The translations under genes were made by a program, and so were the position numbers. Positions 8,984 through 17,109 of a stretch of 64,000 nt of DNA are shown piece by piece (positions within the stretch are counted from its first letter, which is position 1; each line of letters starts with the position of its first letter). The stretch is from positions 17,055 to 81,054 of the forward strand of contig DULK01000048.1 in NCBI GenBank assembly GCA_012840385.1, in the 5' to 3' direction. The notes under the pieces were generated by a model. The model did not search any database. It was not told the origin of the DNA and saw only the letters and a program-made list of their open reading frames with translations. The stretch comes from Syntrophomonadaceae bacterium (lineage in GTDB: Bacteria; Bacillota; DSM-12270; Thermacetogeniales; Thermacetogeniaceae).

Positions 8984-11262
8984 TGTCTGAGTTCAAGTGG
9001 GTCGGAAAGGCATATCCCCGTGTTGATGGTTACGACAAGGCAACGGGCATGGCGAAGTATGTAACAGATCGCTTTTTTCCAAACATGCTTTGGGGGGCCG
9101 TCTTAAGAAGCCGGTATCCTCATGCTTTGATCAAGGGGATTGATACGAGCAGAGCCGAAGCCTCTAAAGGGGTTGTAGCTGTTCTCACACACAAAGATGT
9201 TCCTGGTTTAAATGCTTTCGGAATTATCAACCAGGATCAGCCGGTCTTGTGTAAAGACAAGGTTAGATATCTCGGGGATTCAATAGCTCTTGTCCTTGCA
9301 GAGAGCAAAGAATGTGCATATAGTGCTCTTGACCTTATTGAAGTGGACTACGAGCCACTCCCGGTGGTTTCCGATATGGAAGATGCCCTTAAGACTAATA
9401 TCAAGATCCATGAAAAAGGGAACATTATTGAGCATGTAAGGATCACCAAAGGTGATGTCGAAAAAGGTTTTAGAGAAGCCGACCTGATAGTTGAAGAAAC
9501 CTACTACACCCCCAGGCAAATGCATACGTTCCTTGAAACCGAGGGTGGGGTAGCAACCATCGACCAAGATGGAAACATCACCCTGTTTGTAGGCTCCCAA
9601 TACCCGAACCGGGATATAATTCAGATTGCCCGTTCCTTGAATTACCCTATGGAAAAGATCCGTGTCATTGCTCACTACCTGGGTGGAGGATTTGGAGGTA
9701 AGGACGAAATTACAGCACAGATCCTGCTTGCCCTGGGGACATTAAAGACTGGCCGCCCGGTGAAGATTGTTTGGAACCGCGAAGAGTCCCTAATTGCCGG
9801 CCAAAAAAGACTGCCGATGAAAATTACTCTAAAGACAGGTGTAACCAAGGACGGGAAATTGCTGGCGAATAAGGCAAGAATCATCGCCGATAATGGGCCC
9901 TATACGTGCCTGGGATCCGCTATTATGAAACTTGCTGTGGAACATGTTAGCGGTCCCTATTACGTCCCACATACAGATTTGGAAGGATTTAGTGTATATA
10001 CTAACAATTGTATAGGTTCAGCTTTTAGAGGCTTCGGTGCTACCCAGGCTACTTTCGCCATCGAGTGTCAGTTGGATCTGATCAGCAAAAAGATCGGGAT
10101 TGATCCTCTGGAACTCAGGTTGAAGAATGCATTGCGAGATTACCAGAGTGCCAACCTGGGCCACATACCCTCTCCCAGTGTAGGGATAGCGGATACTCTG
10201 GAAACCTTGAAAAACCATGATCTCTGGAAAAATAAGGGATATTATCTTAAAACCGATAAGCCTTATCTGAAGAGGGGAATAGGCCTTGCATGTTCCCACC
10301 AGGGATGTGGCCTCGGCTCCTTCTTCCCGGATTATGGAGCGGCCACGATTATTCTACTGCCTGGCGGTAGATTTGCTCTGAAGATAGGCTGCCCGGACCT
10401 AGGGCAGGGAAACGGCACAGCCTTTGTTATGATTGCTTCCGAGGTTTTATGTTGCAACCCCGAAGATATCGATCTAGAGATTGGAGATACCAGAAGCACC
10501 CCGGACTCAGGAAGCACGAGCGCTTCCCGTACTACCTATACTGGAGGGAGAGCTATTATCCAGGCTGGCAATAAGATGAAAGCAAATCTTTTTGCAGAAG
10601 CCTCAAGGATGCTGGGAGTGTCCCCGGATTCTTTGGAACTAAGACCGCATTGTGTCGCTGTTAAAGATTCTGATTTAAAGGTTACCTATGCTGAAATTGC
10701 CGAAAGATTGAGCAAAGAAAACCGTTCCCTGGAGTGCTACGCCAGGTTTGACTGGCCTACTGCCGACCTGGAGTTTAAAGAGGCTCTTGGCCTGCCGCAT
10801 TTTATCTACAGCTATATATCTGAAATGGCACTGGTGGAAGTAAATGTTCTAACGGGTGAGGTCAGAGTATTAAAGGCGGTAGTCAGCCCTGATGCTGGTC
10901 GCATTATCAACAGGCAGGGTTTGGAAGGACAGGCGGAGGGAGGTACAGTTATGGGAATGGGGTATGCCCTGATGGAAGAAATCCGACAAGTCGATGGACA
11001 CTATATGAACAAGGATCTTTCAACCTATATCATTCCGACTGCCAAGGATGCCCCTGAGATTGAGACTGTTCCGGTGGAAAAATTGGAAGCGTCAGGTCCT
11101 TTCGGAGCTAAAGGTATCGGCGAAGCGGTATGCAACCCGATCACTCCTGCCATTATCAATGCTATCAGAAACGCCTTGGGGATTAACATTACTAAAATTC
11201 CTGCGACTCCTGAGGATATTTATTTCATGGCTAAGAACAAATTCGATCTTCTGCGCTCTTAG
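8983..11262 (+). CDS. Molybdenum hydroxylase large subunit (XdhA/XdhD-like)
   Basis: 759 residues, GTG start overlapping the previous stop by one base. It has the aldehyde oxidase/xanthine dehydrogenase a/b hammerhead domain (about 15-120) followed by the molybdopterin-binding domain. Visible cofactor and active-site motifs are GGGFGGKDE (234-242), SAFRGFGATQ (346-355), the GCPDLGQGNGT segment, and FGAKGIGEAV with E714 in the place of the catalytic glutamate. The enzyme hydroxylates a carbon next to nitrogen in a heterocycle using water. With an SsnA-like protein nearby, it may belong to the selenium-dependent molybdenum hydroxylases, which cannot be proven from sequence because the selenium is a labile ligand and not selenocysteine. 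Xanthine, hypoxanthine, a methylpurine or nicotinate-type substrates are possible. Confidence 0.93.
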   Translation: MSEFKWVGKAYPRVDGYDKATGMAKYVTDRFFPNMLWGAVLRSRYPHALIKGIDTSRAEASKGVVAVLTHKDVPGLNAFGIINQDQPVLCKDKVRYLGDSIALVLAESKECAYSALDLIEVDYEPLPVVSDMEDALKTNIKIHEKGNIIEHVRITKGDVEKGFREADLIVEETYYTPRQMHTFLETEGGVATIDQDGNITLFVGSQYPNRDIIQIARSLNYPMEKIRVIAHYLGGGFGGKDEITAQILLALGTLKTGRPVKIVWNREESLIAGQKRLPMKITLKTGVTKDGKLLANKARIIADNGPYTCLGSAIMKLAVEHVSGPYYVPHTDLEGFSVYTNNCIGSAFRGFGATQATFAIECQLDLISKKIGIDPLELRLKNALRDYQSANLGHIPSPSVGIADTLETLKNHDLWKNKGYYLKTDKPYLKRGIGLACSHQGCGLGSFFPDYGAATIILLPGGRFALKIGCPDLGQGNGTAFVMIASEVLCCNPEDIDLEIGDTRSTPDSGSTSASRTTYTGGRAIIQAGNKMKANLFAEASRMLGVSPDSLELRPHCVAVKDSDLKVTYAEIAERLSKENRSLECYARFDWPTADLEFKEALGLPHFIYSYISEMALVEVNVLTGEVRVLKAVVSPDAGRIINRQGLEGQAEGGTVMGMGYALMEEIRQVDGHYMNKDLSTYIIPTAKDAPEIETVPVEKLEASGPFGAKGIGEAVCNPITPAIINAIRNALGINITKIPATPEDIYFMAKNKFDLLRS

Positions 11263-11278
11263 TAAGGGAGGTGTTAGC

Positions 11279-12130
11279 ATGTTAAAGGCTTTTGAACTAA
11301 TAAGGCCCGGTGATCTTGCCGAAGCCGTGGCGGCTGTTGCCGATGGAGCCATCCCTTTAGCTGGTGGTACCGACCTACTGGTCAGAATGAAAAAGGGGAT
11401 AATTGCACCAAAGAAGATTGTAGATCTTTCAGGTCTCAAGGAGTTACGCGAAATAAAAGAAGATGAGGAAAACATTATTCTGGGATCGCTTGTTACCCAT
11501 GGAGATGTTGTGAATTCAGAGCTGACTAACAAGTATTTATCTCTTCTTGTGCAGGGATGCAGGACAGTGGGCTCACCACAAATAAGAAATACGGGAACTT
11601 TAGGTGGTAATATTATAAACGCATCTCCCGCGGCCGACTCTGTTCCTCCCTTGGTTGCCCTTGGGGCGAAGGTTGTTCTGAGTTCAGTTAATGGCGAGAG
11701 AGAGATGAAAATAGAAGAATTTCTTGTTGGCCCGGGGAAGACTCTGAAAAGGCCTGATGAGCTTTTGACCGGTATTGTAGTCAAGAAAATGAAGCCTGAA
11801 GAGAGGTGCCTGTATAGAAAGCTAGGGCAGCGAAAGGCGCTAGCAATATCCATAGCCAGTGTAGCTGTAAAGTTTGGGTTTGACCCTGTAACAAAGAGAT
11901 GCACTAACCCGGCGATCGCTTTCGGGGCTGTGGGGCCGGTAGTAAAAAGAGCTGTTGAGCTGGAAAGGCTGCTCGAGCAGAGAATATTAGACCAGCAAAC
12001 AATTAAAGAGATTTCGTTAAAAGCCAGGGAGTTCTGCGATCCCATATCGGACATTAGGGCCTCGGCGGAGTACCGCAGGGAAATGTGCTGTTCTCTTCTA
12101 TATGAGGCTTTATATGAATTAACATGTTAG
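11279..12130 (+). CDS. Molybdenum hydroxylase FAD-binding subunit (XdhB/CoxM type)
   Basis: 283 residues from the ATG at 11279, preceded by AAGGGAGGTGT. The frame is open further upstream to 11048 but that part overlaps the large subunit and is out of its frame, so it is rejected. The FAD motifs are PLAGGTDLLVRMKKG near the N-terminus and TLGGNIINASPAADS in the middle, as in CO dehydrogenase medium subunits. It lies 16 bases after the large subunit and completes the three-subunit enzyme. It hands electrons to NAD, ferredoxin or another acceptor; which one is not visible. Confidence 0.94.
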   Translation: MLKAFELIRPGDLAEAVAAVADGAIPLAGGTDLLVRMKKGIIAPKKIVDLSGLKELREIKEDEENIILGSLVTHGDVVNSELTNKYLSLLVQGCRTVGSPQIRNTGTLGGNIINASPAADSVPPLVALGAKVVLSSVNGEREMKIEEFLVGPGKTLKRPDELLTGIVVKKMKPEERCLYRKLGQRKALAISIASVAVKFGFDPVTKRCTNPAIAFGAVGPVVKRAVELERLLEQRILDQQTIKEISLKAREFCDPISDIRASAEYRREMCCSLLYEALYELTC

Positions 12131-12285
12131 AGTTATTACCTACTAAAAATTTGTACCGGTGAGGCTACTATTGACACTGACACACATGGTTTTTAAAATG
12201 GTCCTACCTTGGTAAGTATAAAAGCGGATATTCCGAATGAGCTGAATAAATGAACTGAATATTCATTTAGGGAAGGTGAGATTAT

Positions 12286-13098
12286 ATGTCGCTTCTAATA
12301 GTTGGTGAATTAATTAACACAAGCCGTAAACCCATTAAAGAGGCAGTAGCTACCCGAGATGCGGAAACCATTAAAAAAATTGCTAGGGATCAGGTACAGG
12401 CCGGTGCCCATTACATTGATATTAACTGCGGCAACTTTGTTACAGAAGAAGAACAGATTATGGAATGGCTCGTAAATATTGTACAGGAAGTGATTGAAGA
12501 TACACCTTTATGTATAGACAGTCCTAACCCAAAAGCACTCGAGGTAGGGCTAAAACTGCACAAAAAATCAATTAAGCCGATGATTAACTCGATTACGGCT
12601 GAAAAAGAAAGATTTAGCCGGGTTCTTCCTCTTGTTTTGGAATATAACGCAAAAGTTATTGCATTGTTGATGGATGATTCTGGTATTCCCGACACTGCCG
12701 AAAAAAGAATTGCCATTGTTGATAAGTTACTCCCACAACTTCTCGATAATGGTGTACCTGCACAGGATATATATTTTGATCCTCTTGTTAAACCTATTAG
12801 CGTCAGCAATCAGGCCGGTCAAGAGGTCCTCCAGACCATTCAATATATAAAAGATAATTATCCGGATGTACATACCATTTGTGGCTTAAGCAACATCTCC
12901 TACGGGCTGCCCAACCGCAGGTTGCTCAATCAAACCTTTACTGTTCTGACTATGGGTAGAGGAATGGATTCCTATATTCTAGATCCTACCGATAAACAGA
13001 TGATGAGCTTAATTTATGCTTCTCAGGCCTTGCTCGGGTTGGATCAGTTCATGATGAACTATCTGAAAGCTTACCGTAAGGGCATTTTCGGCAAATGA
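12286..13098 (+). CDS. Methyltetrahydrofolate:corrinoid methyltransferase (MtgA/AcsE/MtrH-like)
   Basis: 270 residues with a pterin-binding TIM barrel. The start VGELINTSRKPIKEAV, the segment QAGAHYIDINCG, LCIDSPNPKALEVGL and the late CGLSNISYGLPNR are the signature of the methyl-H4folate-binding family that includes AcsE, MetH pterin domain and MtgA. It would move the methyl group between the cobalt of the corrinoid protein at 6258 and tetrahydrofolate, feeding one-carbon metabolism (Wood-Ljungdahl pathway in an acetogen). It begins 155 bases after the flavin subunit, with GGAAGGTGAG as ribosome site. A separate promoter in 12131-12285 is possible. Acting in the reverse direction is also possible. 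Confidence 0.9.
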   Translation: MSLLIVGELINTSRKPIKEAVATRDAETIKKIARDQVQAGAHYIDINCGNFVTEEEQIMEWLVNIVQEVIEDTPLCIDSPNPKALEVGLKLHKKSIKPMINSITAEKERFSRVLPLVLEYNAKVIALLMDDSGIPDTAEKRIAIVDKLLPQLLDNGVPAQDIYFDPLVKPISVSNQAGQEVLQTIQYIKDNYPDVHTICGLSNISYGLPNRRLLNQTFTVLTMGRGMDSYILDPTDKQMMSLIYASQALLGLDQFMMNYLKAYRKGIFGK

Positions 13099-13140
13099 TT
13101 TGTGCCGATACCATTAAACCGGCCAGTTAGCTGTAAATGT

Positions 13141-13277
13141 GTGCGAGGTAGCCCTGTCATCTTCTCGTTCCAAGTTAACCTAGAAGAGAAGACTCGATCA
13201 CCGAGATTCAGTGAAAGATTCGTGCCTTATAGATATGTTCGAATATACGTGTAATATGACAGGGTTATCCTCTGCAC
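13141..13277 (+). ncRNA. Candidate structured RNA (multi-stem junction), possibly a Mo/W cofactor riboswitch
   Basis: A long helix pairs 13141-13160 with 13256-13277 over about 18 base pairs including two G-U pairs and two single-base bulges. Inside it lie a hairpin (13161-13170 with 13183-13191), a second (CTCG 13193-13196 with CGAG 13202-13205) and a weaker third (13233-13246). This looks like a four-way junction. It sits between a molybdoenzyme operon and a molybdate/tungstate transporter operon, which is where Moco-type riboswitches occur. I cannot confirm the Moco consensus from memory. The main transporter promoter appears to start downstream of it, so it may be a 3' UTR element or need its own promoter. 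Confidence 0.4.
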
Positions 13278-13310
13278 TGTAATCTGTCCGGAAAACGAAA
13301 AAGCAATGTC

Positions 13311-13340
13311 TTGGCTGATTTTTTATTCCACCGTTATACT
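13311..13340 (+). promoter_or_regulatory. Sigma-70-type promoter of the Mo/W transporter operon
   Basis: TTGGCT (13311-13316) and TATACT (13335-13340) are 18 bases apart. The -10 box lies inside the inverted repeat at 13331-13356, so a protein bound there would block RNA polymerase. Confidence 0.5.
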
Positions 13341-13356
13341 AGTATAAGCATAACGG
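13331..13356. promoter_or_regulatory. Perfect inverted repeat, probable ModE-type operator
   Basis: CCGTTAT (13331-13337) and ATAACGG (13350-13356) are perfect inverted copies 12 bases apart. The E. coli ModE site also has CGTTAT-type half sites. A ModE-like DNA-binding protein is encoded at the end of the same operon (16646). The overlap with the -10 box predicts repression when Mo or W is sufficient. Confidence 0.6.
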
Positions 13357-13404
13357 ACCCGAGAGATTTGATAGTTCGAATATGGATGAGAAAGGAGGAT
13401 CTAC

Positions 13405-14229
13405 ATGTTTAAATGGTCAAGGTTCTGTATTGTCCTGTTGGCGATAGTTCTGTTGACTGCGGGCTGTGGTTCGCAACTGAACGTCGCAAACAAACCAGGA
13501 ACTACAGGAGGTGACGGTAAGAAGAATGTTAAGGGTAAAAGCATACTTGTTTACAGTGGCGCTGGCTTGCGTAAGCCCCTGGAGGAGCTAAGTAAAAAGT
13601 TCCAGGCAGAAACTGGCATTACAGTTGAATTGACCTACGGCGGCAGTTCCCAGTGCACGGCCCAGATTCTGACGACAGAAAAGGGGGACGTATTTTTGCC
13701 AGGTGATGTGGCGGAATTGCAGCCTCTTACGGAAAAAGGAAAAATAGAATTGCAGAAGCCGGTGGTATTACACATTCCCGTACTGGCCGTACCTAAAGGC
13801 AACCCGGCTAAGATTAAATCGTTGCAGGATATGGCAAAACAGGGAGTTAAAGTGGCTCTCGGGGACCCGCAATCCTGCCCGATTGGAAAGGTGGCCGACA
13901 AGATATTAAAGGATCAGGGACTTTTAGAAAAGGTGGAGCCGAACATCGTCGTCCGGACTGCTAATGTGAGTGAACTTTTCACCTACCTTGCCTTACAGCA
14001 AGCGGACGCGGCCATCATTTGGGAAGACAACCTGTTAGGAAATGACAAGATTGAGGCGGTCTCTGTACCAGAAATGACACGATATATAAAGACCGTTCCG
14101 GTCGCTTCACTGAAATGCTCCCGGCAGCCGGAAGCTGCAGCCCAATTCATTGATTTCGTTACCTCAGAGAAGGCCATGACGGTATGGGAAAAACGGGGGT
14201 TCAAACCAGCGCGGAGGTCAATTAGCTAG
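13405..14229 (+). CDS. Molybdate/tungstate ABC transporter binding lipoprotein (ModA-like)
   Basis: 274 residues; ATG after GAAAGGAGGATC. A lipoprotein signal peptide ends in LTAGC with Cys21. The mature protein follows the ModA pattern: SILVYSGAGLRKPLEELSK, then TYGGSSQCTAQI around residues 80-90 and DVFLPGDVAELQPL, which form the oxyanion pocket. The stop TAG shares a base with the GTG of the permease gene. Choice among molybdate, tungstate or another oxyanion cannot be made by eye. The window holds both a molybdenum hydroxylase and a tungsten-type aldehyde oxidoreductase that would need the metal. Confidence 0.85.
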   Translation: MFKWSRFCIVLLAIVLLTAGCGSQLNVANKPGTTGGDGKKNVKGKSILVYSGAGLRKPLEELSKKFQAETGITVELTYGGSSQCTAQILTTEKGDVFLPGDVAELQPLTEKGKIELQKPVVLHIPVLAVPKGNPAKIKSLQDMAKQGVKVALGDPQSCPIGKVADKILKDQGLLEKVEPNIVVRTANVSELFTYLALQQADAAIIWEDNLLGNDKIEAVSVPEMTRYIKTVPVASLKCSRQPEAAAQFIDFVTSEKAMTVWEKRGFKPARRSIS

Positions 14230-15038
14230 TGCAAAAAGAATGTACTTTCGACAGTTTTCAAATCATCACAGCGATCATTACATATCTGACGGCAGCTTTT
14301 ATCCTGGCCACCCTGATGATGGTACTTGCGAAAGGTCTGCCACACATCGGGAAGTCTCTGGTATCCGCAGAAATACAGTTCGCAATTAGGCTTAGCTTAT
14401 ATACTTCTATTATTTCGACTATGCTTTGCCTTATTATTGCCATCCCCGTAGCTTACTCCCTGGCCAGGGTAGAGTTTCCCTTGAAAGGGATCTTATGTAC
14501 GTTACTTGAAATTCCCCTTGCGCTGCCTCACATTGTGTCAGGCTTCTGCCTGTTGCTTCTCTTTGGTTCTACTGCTTTCGGTGGCTGGCTTGAGAAACTA
14601 GGTTTGTCTTTTGTCTTCACGACGAAGGGGATTATTACTGTTCAATTGTTTGTAAACTTGCCTTTCATGATCCGGGTTCTGCACTCTACTATTTTATCGG
14701 TAGACCGTCGCCTGGAATTTGTGGCAAGGACTCTGGGATGCACTCCGTTCGCGGCGTTTTTAAAAGTAACCCTTCCCCTCTCAAGGAACGGGCTTATCGC
14801 TGGAACGGTAATCACCTGGACCAGGGCACTAGGAGAGTTCGGAGGTGCTCTCATGATCGCGGGAGCGACACGGTTTCGTACAGAAACCCTTCCCGTGTCC
14901 CTTTTCTTGAATCTTTCTACGGGGGATTTGGATACTGCTATGGCAGTCGCCAACCTCTTGATCATCATCTCTGTGGTTTCGCTTTATATTTTCAACAAAT
15001 TGGGAGGGAAACATATTGGCAGTACCGAGAGTTTTTAG
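14229..15038 (+). CDS. Molybdate/tungstate ABC transporter permease (ModB-like)
   Basis: 269 residues from GTG overlapping the preceding TAG by one base. Several membrane helices surround the ABC-permease coupling loop, visible as EFVARTLGCTPFAAFLKVTLPL followed by GTVITWTRALGEFGGALMI (residues about 160-210), the EAA-type motif of ModB/CysT permeases. It overlaps the next gene by 23 bases, so the operon is tightly packed. It forms the membrane channel for the oxyanion bound by the upstream lipoprotein. Confidence 0.9.
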   Translation: MQKECTFDSFQIITAIITYLTAAFILATLMMVLAKGLPHIGKSLVSAEIQFAIRLSLYTSIISTMLCLIIAIPVAYSLARVEFPLKGILCTLLEIPLALPHIVSGFCLLLLFGSTAFGGWLEKLGLSFVFTTKGIITVQLFVNLPFMIRVLHSTILSVDRRLEFVARTLGCTPFAAFLKVTLPLSRNGLIAGTVITWTRALGEFGGALMIAGATRFRTETLPVSLFLNLSTGDLDTAMAVANLLIIISVVSLYIFNKLGGKHIGSTESF

Positions 15039-15756
15039 GGCATTGGAGCCTGCAATCCAGAAGATGCTGGATGACCCGGAGCTTGCTGCTAGCTGCATTC
15101 AGATATCCTGCAAGGTGCTCACGGCCCGGGACGCTATAGGGGACCCCGACAGGAACGACTTTCCGCTTCAAAAGGGGAAAGAGAGCCTGATGCATGCGAT
15201 GATAAAAGGGTATGCAGGACAGGCTTATACCGATCTCCCGGGCAGCTTTGAGGGAACACTGAAAGAGGTCTTTGCCCTGCTACCTACCGACAATTACCGT
15301 CGTGGGGCTATTATTGCAGCCCTGAATGCTGTTCTTCGAATGAGAGGTGCCATAACTAATACCATTCACTGTAAGGATAAGGGGCCTGGAATATGCAGTA
15401 CCAAGCTTGTTGAAAAGATAGCATCCGAGTATGGAAAGCCACGTATTGCTGTAATCGGATTGCAACCCGCCATGGTAGACCAGCTTGCTCGCAATTACCA
15501 GATCAGGGTCTTTGACCTCGACCCCAATAATATCGGGAAAGAGATCAACGGGGTTTGCATTGAAAATGGTGGAGAATGCGACCTGGATGAGGTCGATGCT
15601 TGGTGTGATCTAATCCTGGCTACAGGGAGCACAGTGGTAAATGGAAGCATCGATTCCCTCTTGCAGATGAAGAAACCGAAACTCTTTTACGGGACTACTA
15701 TTGCCGGACCCGCAAAAATTATGGGGCTGAACAGGTTTTGCCCCGTTTCTACTTAA
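15016..15756 (+). CDS. DUF364 protein (putative heavy-metal chelation domain)
   Basis: 246 residues from TTG at 15016, with GGGAGGG 7 bases upstream and a 23-base overlap with the permease gene. The C-terminal half contains the DUF364 Rossmann-like pattern: GKPRIAVIGLQPAMVDQLA, FDLDPNNIG, DLILATGSTVVNGSID and KLFYGTTIAGPAKI. Structures of the family resemble a SAM/metal-binding fold but its function is not settled. Insertion between the permease and ATPase genes of an oxyanion transporter suggests a role in molybdate or tungstate handling or cofactor use. That role is inference. Confidence 0.8.
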   Translation: MAVPRVFRALEPAIQKMLDDPELAASCIQISCKVLTARDAIGDPDRNDFPLQKGKESLMHAMIKGYAGQAYTDLPGSFEGTLKEVFALLPTDNYRRGAIIAALNAVLRMRGAITNTIHCKDKGPGICSTKLVEKIASEYGKPRIAVIGLQPAMVDQLARNYQIRVFDLDPNNIGKEINGVCIENGGECDLDEVDAWCDLILATGSTVVNGSIDSLLQMKKPKLFYGTTIAGPAKIMGLNRFCPVST

Positions 15757-15806
15757 GCTGTTGCGGGGCGAGTACTTGATAATCCTTGAATCGGGAGGCT
15801 CTTGCT

Positions 15807-16586
15807 GTGATTAAACTGATCAATGTCTCAATAAGACTTGGGGAGTTTTCACTGGAAAATGTCAATCTGGATATTCGACAAGGGGAATTTTTTTCGATCC
15901 TTGGCCCCACAGGCACAGGTAAATCTGTCATTTTGGAAATGATAGCAGGGTTCTACAAGCCCGATTCAGGTAAAATTTTTCTTGCCGGTAGAGATGCTGC
16001 TCACATTCCCCCAGAAAAGAGGAATTTAGGTTTTGTTTACCAGGATTACGCCCTTTTCCCTCACCTGAACGTGTACAAGAATATTGCATTCGGGCTCTAT
16101 CTGAAGAGGATTCCTTCGTTGACTATAAAGGCAAGGGTTAAGGAAGTGGCGGAAATGCTCGGCATCGTTAAGCTCCTAAACAGGTATCCGACAACACTGA
16201 GTGGAGGTGAGCAACAGAGAATCGCCCTTGCCAGGGCGCTGGTTCTTCGTCCTCCGGTTCTGCTTATGGACGAGCCCTTTAGCGCCCTGGACCCGAATAC
16301 CAGGAAAAAGGTGTACAGCGATCTGAAGAGATTGCATGCAAAGTATAAATTTACCGCTGTCCACGTGACCCATGATTTTGCTGAAGCTGCCCTGCTTGCG
16401 GATCGGATAGGTATTATCCTGAATGGGACGGTTAGAAAGGTTGGAGTGCCCGGCAGTATCTTCAGCAATCCCGGGGATCCGGAAATAGCCGCTTTTCTTA
16501 ACATAAACCAGGAGTCGTCAGATGCAGATATTGAGGGCTTGACTGGTATGAATTTTCAGCAGCATAATGTCTGCGGGGCTGGTTAA
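15807..16586 (+). CDS. Molybdate/tungstate ABC transporter ATPase (ModC-like)
   Basis: 259 residues from the GTG at 15807, which has GGGAGG 8 bases upstream; the TTG at 15786 lies before that site and is rejected. Walker A is GPTGTGKS, the signature LSGGEQQRIALARAL, Walker B VLLMDEPFSALDP, and the H-loop is in HVTHD. The region after residue 230 is short, without the MOP regulatory domain seen in E. coli ModC. It energises uptake together with the permease at 14229. The 50-base gap from the DUF364 gene is the largest inside the operon. Confidence 0.92.
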   Translation: MIKLINVSIRLGEFSLENVNLDIRQGEFFSILGPTGTGKSVILEMIAGFYKPDSGKIFLAGRDAAHIPPEKRNLGFVYQDYALFPHLNVYKNIAFGLYLKRIPSLTIKARVKEVAEMLGIVKLLNRYPTTLSGGEQQRIALARALVLRPPVLLMDEPFSALDPNTRKKVYSDLKRLHAKYKFTAVHVTHDFAEAALLADRIGIILNGTVRKVGVPGSIFSNPGDPEIAAFLNINQESSDADIEGLTGMNFQQHNVCGAG

Positions 16587-16645
16587 ACATTGTTCTGAAA
16601 ACTGCTCAGATCACTGGATTAAATTGTGATAGGGAGGTTGACAAC

Positions 16646-16999
16646 GTGGAGGCAAATAAGAGATTGATCTTGAAATATAAAATTTGGCTGGAGACAACAG
16701 GAAAGGCATTCGGGGATGGTCCCTGCGAGATTCTATGCGGTGTAGACCGGCTTGGTTCTCTGAGGGCAGCTGCCGAGGGGATGAACATGTCCTATAGCCA
16801 TGCCTGGAACTTGATAAGAAGGCTGGAGCAACGGTTGGGGTTTAAACTGCTGCATTTCCAGGTTGGGGGGAGATCAGGCGGTGGTGCTTCCCTGACACCT
16901 GAAGCCAGAAACCTGCTTAACAGATATCAGGGGTTAAAGCAGGAAGCCGAAAGTGCCCTTGCTGCCCTTTTTAGGCGGTATTTTGGTGAAAGCTTGTAG
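16646..16999 (+). CDS. ModE-like winged-helix transcription regulator without MOP domain
   Basis: 117 residues from GTG after AGGGAGGTT. It has the LysR/ModE-type helix-turn-helix: GSLRAAAEGMNMSYSHAWNL at about residues 37-56, followed by IRRLEQRLGFKLL and the wing GGRSGGGASLTPEA. No molybdate-binding MOP repeats follow, so it corresponds to the DNA-binding half of E. coli ModE. Single-domain versions are known in many bacteria and may sense the metal differently. It probably binds the inverted repeat at 13331-13356 and controls its own operon. Confidence 0.87.
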   Translation: MEANKRLILKYKIWLETTGKAFGDGPCEILCGVDRLGSLRAAAEGMNMSYSHAWNLIRRLEQRLGFKLLHFQVGGRSGGGASLTPEARNLLNRYQGLKQEAESALAALFRRYFGESL

Positions 17000-17109
17000 G
17001 GTTTCCTGCGCCCCTTATACTTAAAAAGAATCCAACCTTTTAACTCTTTCCAACTGCAACGCGGGCTGGTAATACCGATTGCAAAAGATGCGTTGTGATG
17101 TGCGAAACA

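Noticed and set aside
11048..11278. N-terminal extension of the FAD subunit
   Set aside because: It overlaps the large-subunit gene in another frame and does not resemble the family; the ATG at 11279 has a good ribosome site.
11092..12054. 320-codon minus-strand frame opposite the FAD subunit
   Set aside because: Serine/threonine-rich antisense shadow of a well-supported gene, with no family resemblance.
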